Positions 7,535 to 16,588 of a stretch of 64,000 bases of DNA are shown one piece after another. This stretch comes from Lentisphaera profundi (GTDB lineage Bacteria; Verrucomicrobiota; Lentisphaeria; Lentisphaerales; Lentisphaeraceae): assembly GCF_028728065.1 (NCBI RefSeq), contig NZ_CP117811.1, positions 1,674,001-1,738,000 on the forward strand, read 5' to 3'. The notes below the pieces were generated by a model. That model worked only from the letters and a program-made list of their open reading frames with translations. It did no database searches and had not been told where the DNA came from. Position numbers and translations under genes: made by a program. The stretch's first letter is position 1. Each line of letters opens with the position of its first letter.

Positions 7535-9601
7535 TTAGACAATTGCAAAACTAGATTGCAAACTAGCCTTACTACTGGGACCGACCCAGATATTGAAGTC
7601 ACCGCTATCTACCTGGGGTTCATTGGACCAATTATAATAAGCCAAATCGGTCATCGAAAGTGTTAAACTGACGCAACGTTTTTCTCCCGCTTCTAAACTC
7701 ACCTTTTCAAAGGCCTTCAGCTCTTTCACTGGACGTGCGGTCTGAGCCACTAAATCTCGTATATAAAGCTGGACTATTTCACTACAAGCGCGATCACTTT
7801 TATTCTCTAGGCTTACTTCAATAAATAAGTGCTCCGACTTTTCTAAATGAGTCTTGCTCAATTGTAAATCCGAATACTCTACCGTAGAATAAGTCAGCCC
7901 AAAACCAAAAGGATATAAAGCTTCATTTGTCTGATCAATATAATTAGATTTGTACGCTTCAGAGAATTGCGTAATGCCCTGCCCCAATACAGGACGTCCC
8001 GTATTTCGGTGATTATAGTTCAAGGGAACCTGTCCTACTGAACGCGGGAAACTACATGTCAGACGACCACTGGGATTGAAATCACCTTTCAAAATCTCTG
8101 CAATGGCGCGACCCGCAAGTGTGCCTCCATGCCAAGCCAATAAAATCGCTTTGCAGTAGGGCTCAGCTTCGGTTAATATCAAAGGACGCCCACTTAAAAC
8201 CACTGCGATAACTTCCTTGCCACCCTCATGCAGTGCCTTCAGTAATTTCATTTGCTGCTGTGGTATATTGGGCTCACTTCGGGAATGGGCTTCTCCACTC
8301 ATGGTGGCTTCTTCACCAATAATCAATACCACTTTCTCGCAAGTGGAGGCTACCGCCAGGGTTTCTTCCAGATTCTCACCCGATTCATAGAGGATTGCCG
8401 TAGTATAAAAGGAAATTTCTAAGGCCTTGCGAATTGATTCCGTCTTTTCTGCTTGACCCAAAAAGCTCCAAGTTCCAAGCAATGTCGCAGCATCTTCTGC
8501 AAGCTCTCCAATCAAAGCAATAGATTCAATTTGATTGCCTAGTGGCAGTGAATTTTGTTCATTTTTGAGTAGGACACAGGATTCAAGAGCCGATTGTAAA
8601 GCGAGTTTCTCACCTTCTTTTTTTGAAGGACTTACCTTCTCGATTAATATATCCTGTTTGAGTTTAAGGATGCGCTCTACAGAAGCATCAATTAGACCCT
8701 CCTCTACACGACCTTCATTCACTAAGTCCACTAGGTGATCACTATAGGCATTAGACATCATATCCACATCTATACCTGCCTGAATTGCCAAATATGCAGC
8801 TTCCTTCAGATTCTCAGCCACACCATGATCCACCAATTCAAGAATCGCGTTATAATCACTGATAATCACACCTTCAAAGCCCCACTCCTCACGTAAAATC
8901 TTATAGAGCAAGGGATGTATTGATGCAGGTATTCCATTAAGGTCCTGAAAAGCCATCATGATGGTTTTACATCCCGCATCTAAAGCAGCTTTAAAAGGCG
9001 GAAGATAGACTTCACGCAATGCCCGCTCAGATATTTGTGCACTATTATAATCACGTCCACCTTCTGCTGCCCCATAGCCTGCAAAATGTTTCACACAGGC
9101 CGCTGTACCCACTTTTTGAATACCTTCGACCCATGCCTCTGAAAAAACACTATTGAGGTAAGTATCTTCTCCGGATGATTCCGCAATCCTTCCCCAACGA
9201 AGGTCGCGTGATACATCAACCATTGGAGCAAATATCCAATCCGTTGAATCCGCACTCGATTCACAAGCCGAAAATTCAGCGACTGCTTTAATGAGCGCTG
9301 GATTCCATGTGGATGAACAGGCTAGTGGAATTGGAAAAATTGTATGGTAACCATGAATAACATCTGTACTCACTAAAAGTGGTATTTCCGAATGGCTTTC
9401 ACAGAGTTCTTTTTGCTTCACACTGCGCGCAATATCTTCTTCATTAATGATAATGACCGAACCCACATCACCACCAGCAATCAAGTTCTCAATATTCTCA
9501 TGACTGACAATAACTTGATTCATTTGTCCCACTTTTTCTCTGAGAGTCATTTGAGATATCTGGGTCTGTAATTCTCTTTTACTACTTAATAAAAAACTCA
9601 T
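7535..9601 (-). CDS. GH3 beta-glucosidase
   Basis: This 688-residue protein has the three-part GH3 layout: a TIM-like domain (about 15-320) with KHFAGYG near 171 and the nucleophile Asp249 in GVIISDY, an alpha/beta sandwich (about 340-540) with the region around GEEATMSGEAHSRSEPN likely giving the acid/base, and a C-terminal fibronectin-like domain (about 580-688; PFGFGLTYSTVEYS). There is no signal peptide, unlike many BglX proteins, so cytoplasmic action is likely. It is the first gene of the GH3-GH1-isomerase operon. Its upstream region carries a sequence (AGTATGTTTTTATCAAGT) almost identical to one upstream of the sugar symporter. Confidence 0.93.
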   Translation of the reverse strand: MSFLLSSKRELQTQISQMTLREKVGQMNQVIVSHENIENLIAGGDVGSVIIINEEDIARSVKQKELCESHSEIPLLVSTDVIHGYHTIFPIPLACSSTWNPALIKAVAEFSACESSADSTDWIFAPMVDVSRDLRWGRIAESSGEDTYLNSVFSEAWVEGIQKVGTAACVKHFAGYGAAEGGRDYNSAQISERALREVYLPPFKAALDAGCKTIMMAFQDLNGIPASIHPLLYKILREEWGFEGVIISDYNAILELVDHGVAENLKEAAYLAIQAGIDVDMMSNAYSDHLVDLVNEGRVEEGLIDASVERILKLKQDILIEKVSPSKKEGEKLALQSALESCVLLKNEQNSLPLGNQIESIALIGELAEDAATLLGTWSFLGQAEKTESIRKALEISFYTTAILYESGENLEETLAVASTCEKVVLIIGEEATMSGEAHSRSEPNIPQQQMKLLKALHEGGKEVIAVVLSGRPLILTEAEPYCKAILLAWHGGTLAGRAIAEILKGDFNPSGRLTCSFPRSVGQVPLNYNHRNTGRPVLGQGITQFSEAYKSNYIDQTNEALYPFGFGLTYSTVEYSDLQLSKTHLEKSEHLFIEVSLENKSDRACSEIVQLYIRDLVAQTARPVKELKAFEKVSLEAGEKRCVSLTLSMTDLAYYNWSNEPQVDSGDFNIWVGPSSKASLQSSFAIV

Positions 9602-9645
9602 AAATAACCTAAAGATTAAAATAATATTTTAATACTATATCATAT

Positions 9646-9673
9646 CTAGTATGTTTTTATCAAGTCAGTATGA
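9646..9673. promoter_or_regulatory. Candidate operator/promoter of the GH3-GH1 operon
   Basis: The minus strand reads CTTGATAAAAACATACTAGA. A TTGATA -35-like box with TATAGT 18 bases further overlaps the ATACTAG motif, and a second CATACTGA lies just upstream. The same ~18-base string occurs before the symporter gene at 19539-19556. Confidence 0.55.
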
Positions 9674-9825
9674 TGGTTTATATGAAAAATCACTGGGTTT
9701 TAATAGCTTTAGTGTACTAGAATTCTTAGGAAACTAATCATTCAGAAATCCTAAGCCTCTTATCAAAAGCAGCTTATTCGCCAAATGAGAGAGTCATTAT
9801 AGTCAAAAATTATCCAGGATACTTT

Positions 9826-11505
9826 TTACTTAGTATTTCCAGATTTTAAAAAATCTGGAAGACTCTTCTCGGTTCCAAATATTTTTTCAAAATATTCATC
9901 GAAACGACTCGAATACATATAAGTAAGTCGATCCGTCCTATAGGGCTGTTCATGAATTTTCTGAGGCGGTGCTAAGCTTAAGATTGGCTTACTCCCGCGC
10001 CTAAGTTCAACTGAAACTGGCCCTACTTCCGATGGAAGCTTGACGGTCTGAAGTCCTGTAGCAATTTCACCGGCGAATTTCCCATTAATATAAATCTCCC
10101 CAGGCTTATCTAGAATACTTACTACCTCAATAAAATCTTCTAGTTGCTCTTCGCCAATCCTCTCTTTTGTATGGATTTTTACATCGTATTTTGGCACTAT
10201 ATCATGGCGGTATTTTTTGTAAAAAACTGAAATTGATTCCTTGATCTCTAGTTCTTTATCTTTCCATTGATTGCAGTAGTACTCCATCAACACCATCGGC
10301 ACAAAATTATGATTGATTTCTGGGGCAATGTGATGACCTTCGGGAAAATCATTCCATGTGGCTAGACTAATCCATTGTAGATCTTCAGCTAGTGCAAATT
10401 CAAATAGCTCTCGATAAAGTAGCGATAGAGCACAGTTTTGGTAATGGCGTTCTACTGCATCTACCTTTACAGTCTTTAAATCTTTATAAGAAAGCATACT
10501 GTGCCCTTTCGAGGAATCCTTCCAATAAAGTTTACTGGTATAGTAATCAGGATAAACCGTCAGACAAAAATCTCGCTTTTTAACACGACAGAGCTTATTG
10601 ATACGACGAAAATCATTGAGATGTTTCGTGCTATCCGTCCAAGTCCACACACCTGGAAAATATTCCAAAACCTTCGCACTCAAGTCATGATTAGCGGGGA
10701 ATCGCAAATCATACATATAGGCAATTTCCAAACCTATAGCTTGAGCGAGTTTTTCATGAGCCTCTGCAACGCTTTTTATACGGTCGGGAAATTGATCAAT
10801 TGACCAAGGTTTGTGATTCATATCATCCGCGAGAGCATCGTTATTCCAGAGATAAAAGATAGTGCGACCATCCGGAGTTTTGAGCCAGTGATCATAGCTA
10901 CGTACACTCTCTACTAGATTGCGGATTGACTCTGACCAGCGTTCAATTTTATCCTCTTCCAAACCTTCATTTGCATTGGATAAACATAGAGTGAACTTAA
11001 AATGAGGATAAGTTTTTGATGCGACCCTGAAAAAGCTCTCTACTACGGCATTATAATCAGCCATAAAACCCTTGTGATTCACTTCTGGATAATAAAAGTG
11101 AAAGGCCTCAATCCCCGCCACACTTGCCGCCCGTAATTCCTGACTCACCACTTCATCTAAACTACGCTCACCTCTTTTGTACAAAAACATATCCATCGGC
11201 GCTACTTGATTGACTCCGCCTAATTCACTAAATTCACCATCGTGTTTATACCAATCGAGATTACGGCTCAAACCACCCGGTCGACCACCAAAATCATAAT
11301 CTATATCTCCAGTCATAAAATGAGCCACGAGTGTTTTTTGTGATGCCATGGGTAAATCAAGGCGATTCATCAAAATGGGGACATCACTGATAACACTTGA
11401 GTTATGGGCCTGTTCTTGCTTGCTATTTTTCTCAAAATCGCATTGGCAACTCAATAAGGAAAATAATCCTAAAAGTATGAATTTAAACTGCTTCATATAC
11501 CGCAA
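9826..11505 (-). CDS. Lipoprotein glycoside hydrolase, GH71/GH99-like
   Basis: A 559-residue protein with a lipoprotein signal (GLFSLLSC, acylated Cys20), so anchored in a membrane facing out. The motif near residue 60 (KTLVAHFMTGD) and the barrel strand IEAFHFYYPEV with surrounding DW/GI patterns resemble GH71 alpha-1,3-glucanases and the related GH99-like group. A barrel to about residue 410 is followed by a beta-rich tail that may bind carbohydrate. The start could also be Met4. It lies 17 bases after the 11523-11996 gene on the same strand. The family call is moderate: catalytic acids cannot be assigned by eye. Confidence 0.6.
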   Translation of the reverse strand: MRYMKQFKFILLGLFSLLSCQCDFEKNSKQEQAHNSSVISDVPILMNRLDLPMASQKTLVAHFMTGDIDYDFGGRPGGLSRNLDWYKHDGEFSELGGVNQVAPMDMFLYKRGERSLDEVVSQELRAASVAGIEAFHFYYPEVNHKGFMADYNAVVESFFRVASKTYPHFKFTLCLSNANEGLEEDKIERWSESIRNLVESVRSYDHWLKTPDGRTIFYLWNNDALADDMNHKPWSIDQFPDRIKSVAEAHEKLAQAIGLEIAYMYDLRFPANHDLSAKVLEYFPGVWTWTDSTKHLNDFRRINKLCRVKKRDFCLTVYPDYYTSKLYWKDSSKGHSMLSYKDLKTVKVDAVERHYQNCALSLLYRELFEFALAEDLQWISLATWNDFPEGHHIAPEINHNFVPMVLMEYYCNQWKDKELEIKESISVFYKKYRHDIVPKYDVKIHTKERIGEEQLEDFIEVVSILDKPGEIYINGKFAGEIATGLQTVKLPSEVGPVSVELRRGSKPILSLAPPQKIHEQPYRTDRLTYMYSSRFDEYFEKIFGTEKSLPDFLKSGNTK

Positions 11506-11522
11506 TCTCCCTTGGCCTTTAA

Positions 11523-11996
11523 TTAAAGTTCACTCGCACGAAATGTATCCATGATTTTATACGCCTCTAGTAAATCCTGATGATCTGATCCTTTGATTTT
11601 TGACAAACGAAAATCATTCAATTTTGCTTGAGCCTTAGCCCATTGGTCATAGGACTCACTAAAACGCGAATCATTTTTAACTTCATTAATCAAGTAGTAC
11701 TCGAGTTCATTCTCGATAAGATAAAAGCGCTTCAATGCTTCTTTTTCTTTGTTTCCCGCGAGTTCATTACGTTGCGCCAGCATCATTCTAAAATGACTGT
11801 CTTCTACTGCAATTTCCTTCCATAATTCAAGGGCTTTGAGATGTTTCTCTATAGCTAATTTTTGACTCATTTTATAAATGCTCGAGTTCTTAGCTAAAAC
11901 CTTCACTACCGTATGCTTGGCCTTTTTGTAGGGAGCTAAACCGCCCTCTGCTACGAGATTGAAACTCATCATTATAAACAATAGTAAATACTTCAT
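11523..11996 (-). CDS. Small secreted helical protein of unknown function
   Basis: A 157-residue protein with a short signal peptide (MKYLLLFIMMSFNLVAEGG). The mature part is almost entirely charged helix with no Cys and no enzymatic motif. I do not recognise the family. It is the first gene of a pair with the GH71-like lipoprotein (17-base gap). Its promoter region has TTGTCA-N17-CGTAAT (12050-12078), shared with the prepilin-like gene at 12992-13654. Confidence 0.65.
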   Translation of the reverse strand: MKYLLLFIMMSFNLVAEGGLAPYKKAKHTVVKVLAKNSSIYKMSQKLAIEKHLKALELWKEIAVEDSHFRMMLAQRNELAGNKEKEALKRFYLIENELEYYLINEVKNDSRFSESYDQWAKAQAKLNDFRLSKIKGSDHQDLLEAYKIMDTFRASEL

Positions 11997-12049
11997 TTTT
12001 TATCCTTTTTAGTTTTCATGAAACCACTTAGTTTCACCTCTTGTTATTG

Positions 12050-12078
12050 ATTACGCAAGGAAAACTTAAAACTGACAA
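12050..12078 (-). promoter_or_regulatory. Candidate promoter (TTGTCA-N17-CGTAAT)
   Basis: On the minus strand TTGTCAGTT, a T-rich spacer and TTGCGTAAT lie 53 bases before the 11523-11996 gene. The same boxes with the same 17-base gap precede the prepilin-like gene at 12992-13654. Confidence 0.5.
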
Positions 12079-12089
12079 AAAGCGTGTTT

Positions 12090-12908
12090 TTATTTGAGAG
12101 TTCTATCTGACAAAACTTTCACTTGCTTAAGGATCAAGGGCAATGAAGGCTCTACAATGCCATGCCCATAACCATCTAACTCCAGTATTCGTGTATACTT
12201 GTGCCCCGCTACTTTCATCATGCGGTACATATAGGCATTCTCTTCATAACGTCCCAACATTTCAAGTTCGCGATCACCTGTAATCAGCAACAAGGGAGGC
12301 GCTTCTTTACGCACATAAAAAAGCGGTGCCATTTTATCGATTATTGGCTGTTCACCAGGAATCCCCATTTCTTTACGCACCGTAAAATGAGTAATCGTAT
12401 GCCCACTCAAAGGGATGAGGCCTGCAATTTTATCACTATCGACTGAGTGTTTTTTCAACCATGATTTATCCATACCAATCATACTGGCTAAATAGCCTCC
12501 TGCTGAATGACCGGAAAGGATAATCAAACGTTTTGAACCGCCGTATTTTTCAATATTATTAAAAGTCCACGCAACTGCGGCGGCCGCATCTTCTAGGCAT
12601 TGGCGAACCTTAACTTTGGGGCTTAAACGATAATTTACCGATACCAAGGCAATCCCTTTGTCTTGCAAACCTTTTGGCAATTGCTTTTTACCACTAGTTA
12701 AGCCACCTCCATGAAACCAAACGACGGTAGCAAAGTTCTTATGGCCTTTAGGGTAATAAAGGTCCAAAACACAACGCTCTTTTACATAAGCATCATTGGC
12801 TTGATCTGTTTTTGAGTAATAGCCAAGGTTTTTTAATGTCACATATTCGCTGGCTGTTAATGGTAGCAAAGCAAAAAAGGCCACTAAGGCCCATTGAATT
12901 CTTTTCAT
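12090..12908 (-). CDS. Secreted alpha/beta hydrolase (BD-FAE/esterase-like)
   Basis: A 272-residue protein with a signal peptide (about residues 1-20). It has an oxyanion-hole motif HGGG (66-69), the nucleophile elbow GHSAGG with Ser135, a probable acid Asp212 (TGDREL) and His249 (GYGHG). This is the hormone-sensitive-lipase-like group that includes carbohydrate and feruloyl esterases. In this setting it may remove acyl groups from a polysaccharide. It has the same direction as its neighbours but a ~90-base gap before the next gene, so an operon link is uncertain. Confidence 0.85.
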   Translation of the reverse strand: MKRIQWALVAFFALLPLTASEYVTLKNLGYYSKTDQANDAYVKERCVLDLYYPKGHKNFATVVWFHGGGLTSGKKQLPKGLQDKGIALVSVNYRLSPKVKVRQCLEDAAAAVAWTFNNIEKYGGSKRLIILSGHSAGGYLASMIGMDKSWLKKHSVDSDKIAGLIPLSGHTITHFTVRKEMGIPGEQPIIDKMAPLFYVRKEAPPLLLITGDRELEMLGRYEENAYMYRMMKVAGHKYTRILELDGYGHGIVEPSLPLILKQVKVLSDRTLK

Positions 12909-12991
12909 TTATTTATTCCATTTTATTTCATTTTAAAAAATACAAAAACCTCTACGTACACATTTCTGTATTAAGCATTACTGGAAGCTTT

Positions 12992-13654
12992 TTAGTCCTC
13001 ACCATCGCGTGTAAACATGGCTTGTACATAACTGGTATGAACACGACTACCGACGCTACCATCTAATAATAAATAATTAGGGCGACCATCATGCAGATCA
13101 TTGATACGATCTGTCCAGTTGCTGAGATAACTCCAATAAGCCCAAGTCATATCTGCTCGAGCCCAACCATGGGCATAATTAATATTTTCCCATAACTCAG
13201 TTAATAGTAAGGTATCCGAGGCAATTTCATTGTAGCCAATATTATTGTAAGCCGCCATGCGACTGGGTCCATCACAGTCAGCATCAGTCTCTGGCGTATC
13301 TGCTCCAGTAAAAGTACTGGAGCTCCCTGTGTTCAGTGAATAGCTACGTGTAGCCCTATCATTATTCCTAACAACATCATCTAATGCACAGGCAAAAACC
13401 CTATCATTCATACCATAATCTTCGCTCAGCTGCTTCGAATAAGTAATACTTCCACTTACAGCCGCAGTGATAACTTTATTATCATTATCATCGCTGTAGA
13501 TATACATAGCCACAGAAAGTTGCTTCATATTATTTACACAGACAGTTTTCTGAGCCGCCTGACGCGCCTTTCCTAACACCGGCAACAAGAGTGATGCTAA
13601 AATTCCTATAATTGCTATAACAACAAGTAGTTCTATTAATGTAAACTTTTTCAT
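12992..13654 (-). CDS. Prepilin-type N-terminal methylation domain protein
   Basis: I place the start at 13654 (220 residues), because this ATG follows GAGG and begins directly with the class III leader [18 protein letters not shown]; an in-frame Met 13 codons upstream adds an unlikely extension. The mature helix is followed by a globular domain with paired Cys ([16 protein letters not shown]) and a C-terminal stretch [14 protein letters not shown], the DG-type motif seen in related surface proteins. It resembles the product of 2420-3109 only in leader and general plan. A promoter-like pair (13699-13727) is identical in spacing to that of the 11523-11996 gene. Confidence 0.85.
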   Translation of the reverse strand: MKKFTLIELLVVIAIIGILASLLLPVLGKARQAAQKTVCVNNMKQLSVAMYIYSDDNDNKVITAAVSGSITYSKQLSEDYGMNDRVFACALDDVVRNNDRATRSYSLNTGSSSTFTGADTPETDADCDGPSRMAAYNNIGYNEIASDTLLLTELWENINYAHGWARADMTWAYWSYLSNWTDRINDLHDGRPNYLLLDGSVGSRVHTSYVQAMFTRDGED

Positions 13655-13698
13655 TACGAGCCTCAATGGTCTATAATTAAAATATATCTTCATAGTTT

Positions 13699-13727
13699 AT
13701 TACGCAAGAAAAAAGAAGAACTGACAA
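13699..13727 (-). promoter_or_regulatory. Candidate promoter (TTGTCA-N17-CGTAAT)
   Basis: The minus strand has TTGTCAGTT, a 17-base interval and CGTAAT, 44 bases before the prepilin-like start. It matches the site at 12050-12078, including the TTGCGTAAT end and the pyrimidine-rich spacer. Confidence 0.5.
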
Positions 13728-13792
13728 ATTTCATAATCTTTTTGCATTTTTTTAGAAAAACACACAATTAGCCATCCTAAGTCTACAAAAAT

Positions 13793-15808
13793 TCACGGAA
13801 TATTTTTAATTTTATACTGAAGTTTAGGTAGATCTCTTTTTATATCTGTTTCCTGACTGGCATCAATGATCAAAAGTTTAAGTTTTTTGAGTTCTTTAAA
13901 GCCCAACATATTGTGTATACGTGTACTCGATATATCCAATTCCTCTAGATTAGGCATTCCCATAAACTGATAGGAGTCATTGCTACTTGTTTGACTTATA
14001 TTGAGTTTCTTTAAATTTTTCATCTGTAAATTCCCCGCACCCAAAACTCCCGTTTTTTGCAAGGAAAGCTCTTCTAGTGAAGAGCAAATATTTAAACTCT
14101 CAGGGTAAATAATACCACTATTAAACAAATCGACTTTTAATGGCTTCAGCAAGTATAAGGGCCCTGGATTTTTTATCCCCAATTCATCGCGTAAAATCAC
14201 TTCCTTGCCTGTTTTATAAGTATTCACTTTCAAATTAGGTAAATGAGCTAAGCCGCGGTGAGATACTTTTAAATACCAACGGTAACACTGAACTCTCTCT
14301 TCTAATGTTATTTCATTTTTCATAAGGCTTAAGAGTAAATATTCGCTAAAGGCATAATCCAGATGGCTTACAATTTCATCCATGTGTTGCAATAACTCTA
14401 AAATATCTAAGCCTTGTAAAACCTTAACTAAACTCATCGCTTTTTCGTGCTTCATTTTTTGAAAGGTGCTCGTCGCTTCCGCCCAGTTCCTTTCTGCTAT
14501 GTACAGTCTTCCCTGAAAATAAAGAACTCCGGAGCTATTTGGGTCAAATTGACGAGCCACACTAAAGGCCTTGTTCATCTCCGAAAAATCTTTTTTAGCG
14601 AGGCTATTATAGGCAATCATCAGCTGCCGCTTAGATTCTAATTTTAATAATTCTTGACGCGCAAGTTCTTTCTCTTGAAGGTTTTTATTGAGCCGTTCAA
14701 CTTGCTTACGAGCTCTTACTGCACTCTCCTTTTCTTGAACGGCTAGCTGACGACTTTCTTCTATTTGAATAACTGAGTACAAGATTAACATCGCCAAACA
14801 GCTCAATGAGCTAAACAGTAAAAGGCAAAAACTCTTATTTCGTAAATACATGAGCTTTAATAACCGTAACAAAGATGCCTTCTCAGCATTTGTAGCATAA
14901 CCTTGTACATAACGTTTGAGATCCTCCAGCATTTCAGACATGCTCAAGTAACGTTGACTAGCTTGTGAAGAAAGGCCCTTATTGCAAATAGCCACAAGTC
15001 CATGAGGCAAAAAATTTGCCCCCAGCTTATCTGGACAAGACAAACTACGTTCACTTGTTGAACGCAATTGTACCGGCCGTTGACCGCTAAGTATTTCATA
15101 GAGCATGGCCGCCAAGGCATAAATATCATTAGATGCCTGAGGCGACTGCTTTTCAAAGCGTTCGGGTGCTATATAACCCGGCGTACCTTTTATATTTTCG
15201 TTGGTCCCTTTGCGAATATACTTTAATACCTTAGATAAATCCTTATCCAAAAAACACTCATGCGCGGTGCTAACTCCCTGCCCCAATTCTGCTATCCCCC
15301 AATCACAGATTACGACCTCGCCAAAATTCCCTATTCTTATATTAGCCGGTTTCAAATCTAAGTGCACCACACCTAGTGAATGCGCATAATTCACACCTTC
15401 ACATATCTTCACAAATATGTCAATCATATTCGCCAGCAGGTAATCTTGAGTCATAACTTTATTCATATCTTCACCTAGAACTTCTTTCATGGTGAAGAAG
15501 GGTTCATTCTCCTTAATCAATCCAACATCGTAAACTGGCATAATATTAGGATGTTGTAAAAATGAATTCAGCCGGCCTTCTCTTACAAAAAGCTCATTGA
15601 TCTCCTCGCTCTTGGGTTTAACCATAACGACTTCGCGATCCGTGTGACTATCGAGACAACGATAGACGTATTTCATGCCACCTTCGCAGATGAGCTCTAA
15701 ATTCTTATAACGTTCACCACATAGCTCCAAGTCTTGCATCAAAGCAAGTTCTTCTTGTCGCAAAATCTCGGTTTGATCATATATCTCATCTAAAAGATCT
15801 GAATTCAT
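13793..15808 (-). CDS. Membrane Ser/Thr protein kinase with TPR-like and leucine-rich C-terminal domain
   Basis: A 671-residue protein. The kinase domain (about 34-300) has a glycine loop CEGGMKYVY, Lys64 (VMVKP), catalytic Asp151 in HLDLKPAN (Leu replaces the usual Arg of HRD), DWG in place of DFG at 169-171, and an APE motif in GTPGYIAPERF. One transmembrane helix lies near residue 330-350 (LLLFSSLSCLAMLILYSVIQ), then a coiled coil, TPR-like helices and a leucine-rich segment (LEELDISSTRIHNMLGF). It is divergent from an ECF sigma gene 111 bases away, an arrangement frequent in this phylum. The kinase should be active. Confidence 0.88.
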   Translation of the reverse strand: MNSDLLDEIYDQTEILRQEELALMQDLELCGERYKNLELICEGGMKYVYRCLDSHTDREVVMVKPKSEEINELFVREGRLNSFLQHPNIMPVYDVGLIKENEPFFTMKEVLGEDMNKVMTQDYLLANMIDIFVKICEGVNYAHSLGVVHLDLKPANIRIGNFGEVVICDWGIAELGQGVSTAHECFLDKDLSKVLKYIRKGTNENIKGTPGYIAPERFEKQSPQASNDIYALAAMLYEILSGQRPVQLRSTSERSLSCPDKLGANFLPHGLVAICNKGLSSQASQRYLSMSEMLEDLKRYVQGYATNAEKASLLRLLKLMYLRNKSFCLLLFSSLSCLAMLILYSVIQIEESRQLAVQEKESAVRARKQVERLNKNLQEKELARQELLKLESKRQLMIAYNSLAKKDFSEMNKAFSVARQFDPNSSGVLYFQGRLYIAERNWAEATSTFQKMKHEKAMSLVKVLQGLDILELLQHMDEIVSHLDYAFSEYLLLSLMKNEITLEERVQCYRWYLKVSHRGLAHLPNLKVNTYKTGKEVILRDELGIKNPGPLYLLKPLKVDLFNSGIIYPESLNICSSLEELSLQKTGVLGAGNLQMKNLKKLNISQTSSNDSYQFMGMPNLEELDISSTRIHNMLGFKELKKLKLLIIDASQETDIKRDLPKLQYKIKNIP

Positions 15809-15919
15809 GAAACTATATTCCCAGGCGACTCAAAAGTCGTCATCATTGTGTTAGTACTTGAACTACAAGTAAGTTAAGTTTAATATAGATAAGTTGTCAT
15901 TTTCAAACAAGGATTGTCC

Positions 15920-16501
15920 ATGCCTCAAAACTACAATACCCGCGAAACCTTGCTGCATAAACTCAAGAATAGTCACGACGACCAGGCTTGGCAAGAGTTC
16001 AATAGTATTTATCAAGGCTTCATCTGGTCCATCCTAATCAAAATGAGTGTACCTCAAGCTGATCAGAGCGATTTGGTTCAAGATGTACTCATCAAAGCCT
16101 GGAAAGCCCTTCCCGAATTTGACTACGATCGTGGCCGCGGAAAATTCCGTTCTTGGCTTAGTCTCGTGACCAGTAATGTCGCACGATCTTATTTCAGAAT
16201 TCATAATCGTCACTCACAAGTCTTTGTCAACGAAGAATCTGACCAAAAAGTACCGGCCGAAATCGAAGCTATAAGCCTCGCCGAATGGAAAAAATTCATT
16301 GCCGAAAAAGCTTGGGAAAACATTAAACCTCATCTTAATGATACCCTCTGCCAATGTTTTGAACTCATTTCAAAGGGCGTCGACATGCATCAAATCGCAG
16401 AACAAATGGCTATCCCCTATAACACCGTATGCGTCTATAAAAAACGCGTTATTAATAGAATTGCCAAGGAAATTGCCGAGCTCGAAGAACAACTCGGTTA
16501 A
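15920..16501 (+). CDS. ECF-type RNA polymerase sigma factor
   Basis: I place the start at the ATG at 15920 (193 residues), because AAGGA lies six bases upstream; an in-frame TTG at 15914 abuts that site. Region 2 (about 20-90) has DLVQDVLIKAWKALPEFDYDRGRGKFRSWL, and region 4 (about 130-185) has a helix-turn-helix with MHQIAEQMAIPYNTVCVYKKRV. It directs transcription of a specific gene set. It is transcribed divergently from the Ser/Thr kinase at 13793-15808, which may regulate it. No anti-sigma factor is seen beside it. Confidence 0.9.
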   Translation: MPQNYNTRETLLHKLKNSHDDQAWQEFNSIYQGFIWSILIKMSVPQADQSDLVQDVLIKAWKALPEFDYDRGRGKFRSWLSLVTSNVARSYFRIHNRHSQVFVNEESDQKVPAEIEAISLAEWKKFIAEKAWENIKPHLNDTLCQCFELISKGVDMHQIAEQMAIPYNTVCVYKKRVINRIAKEIAELEEQLG

Positions 16502-16588
16502 TGGCTAAGCACTGAATTATCCTGGTCATGAAGACAAAGCTGTATTCACTCGGAATAATCGACTAAGTCAATCTTCTTTAAATCATTT

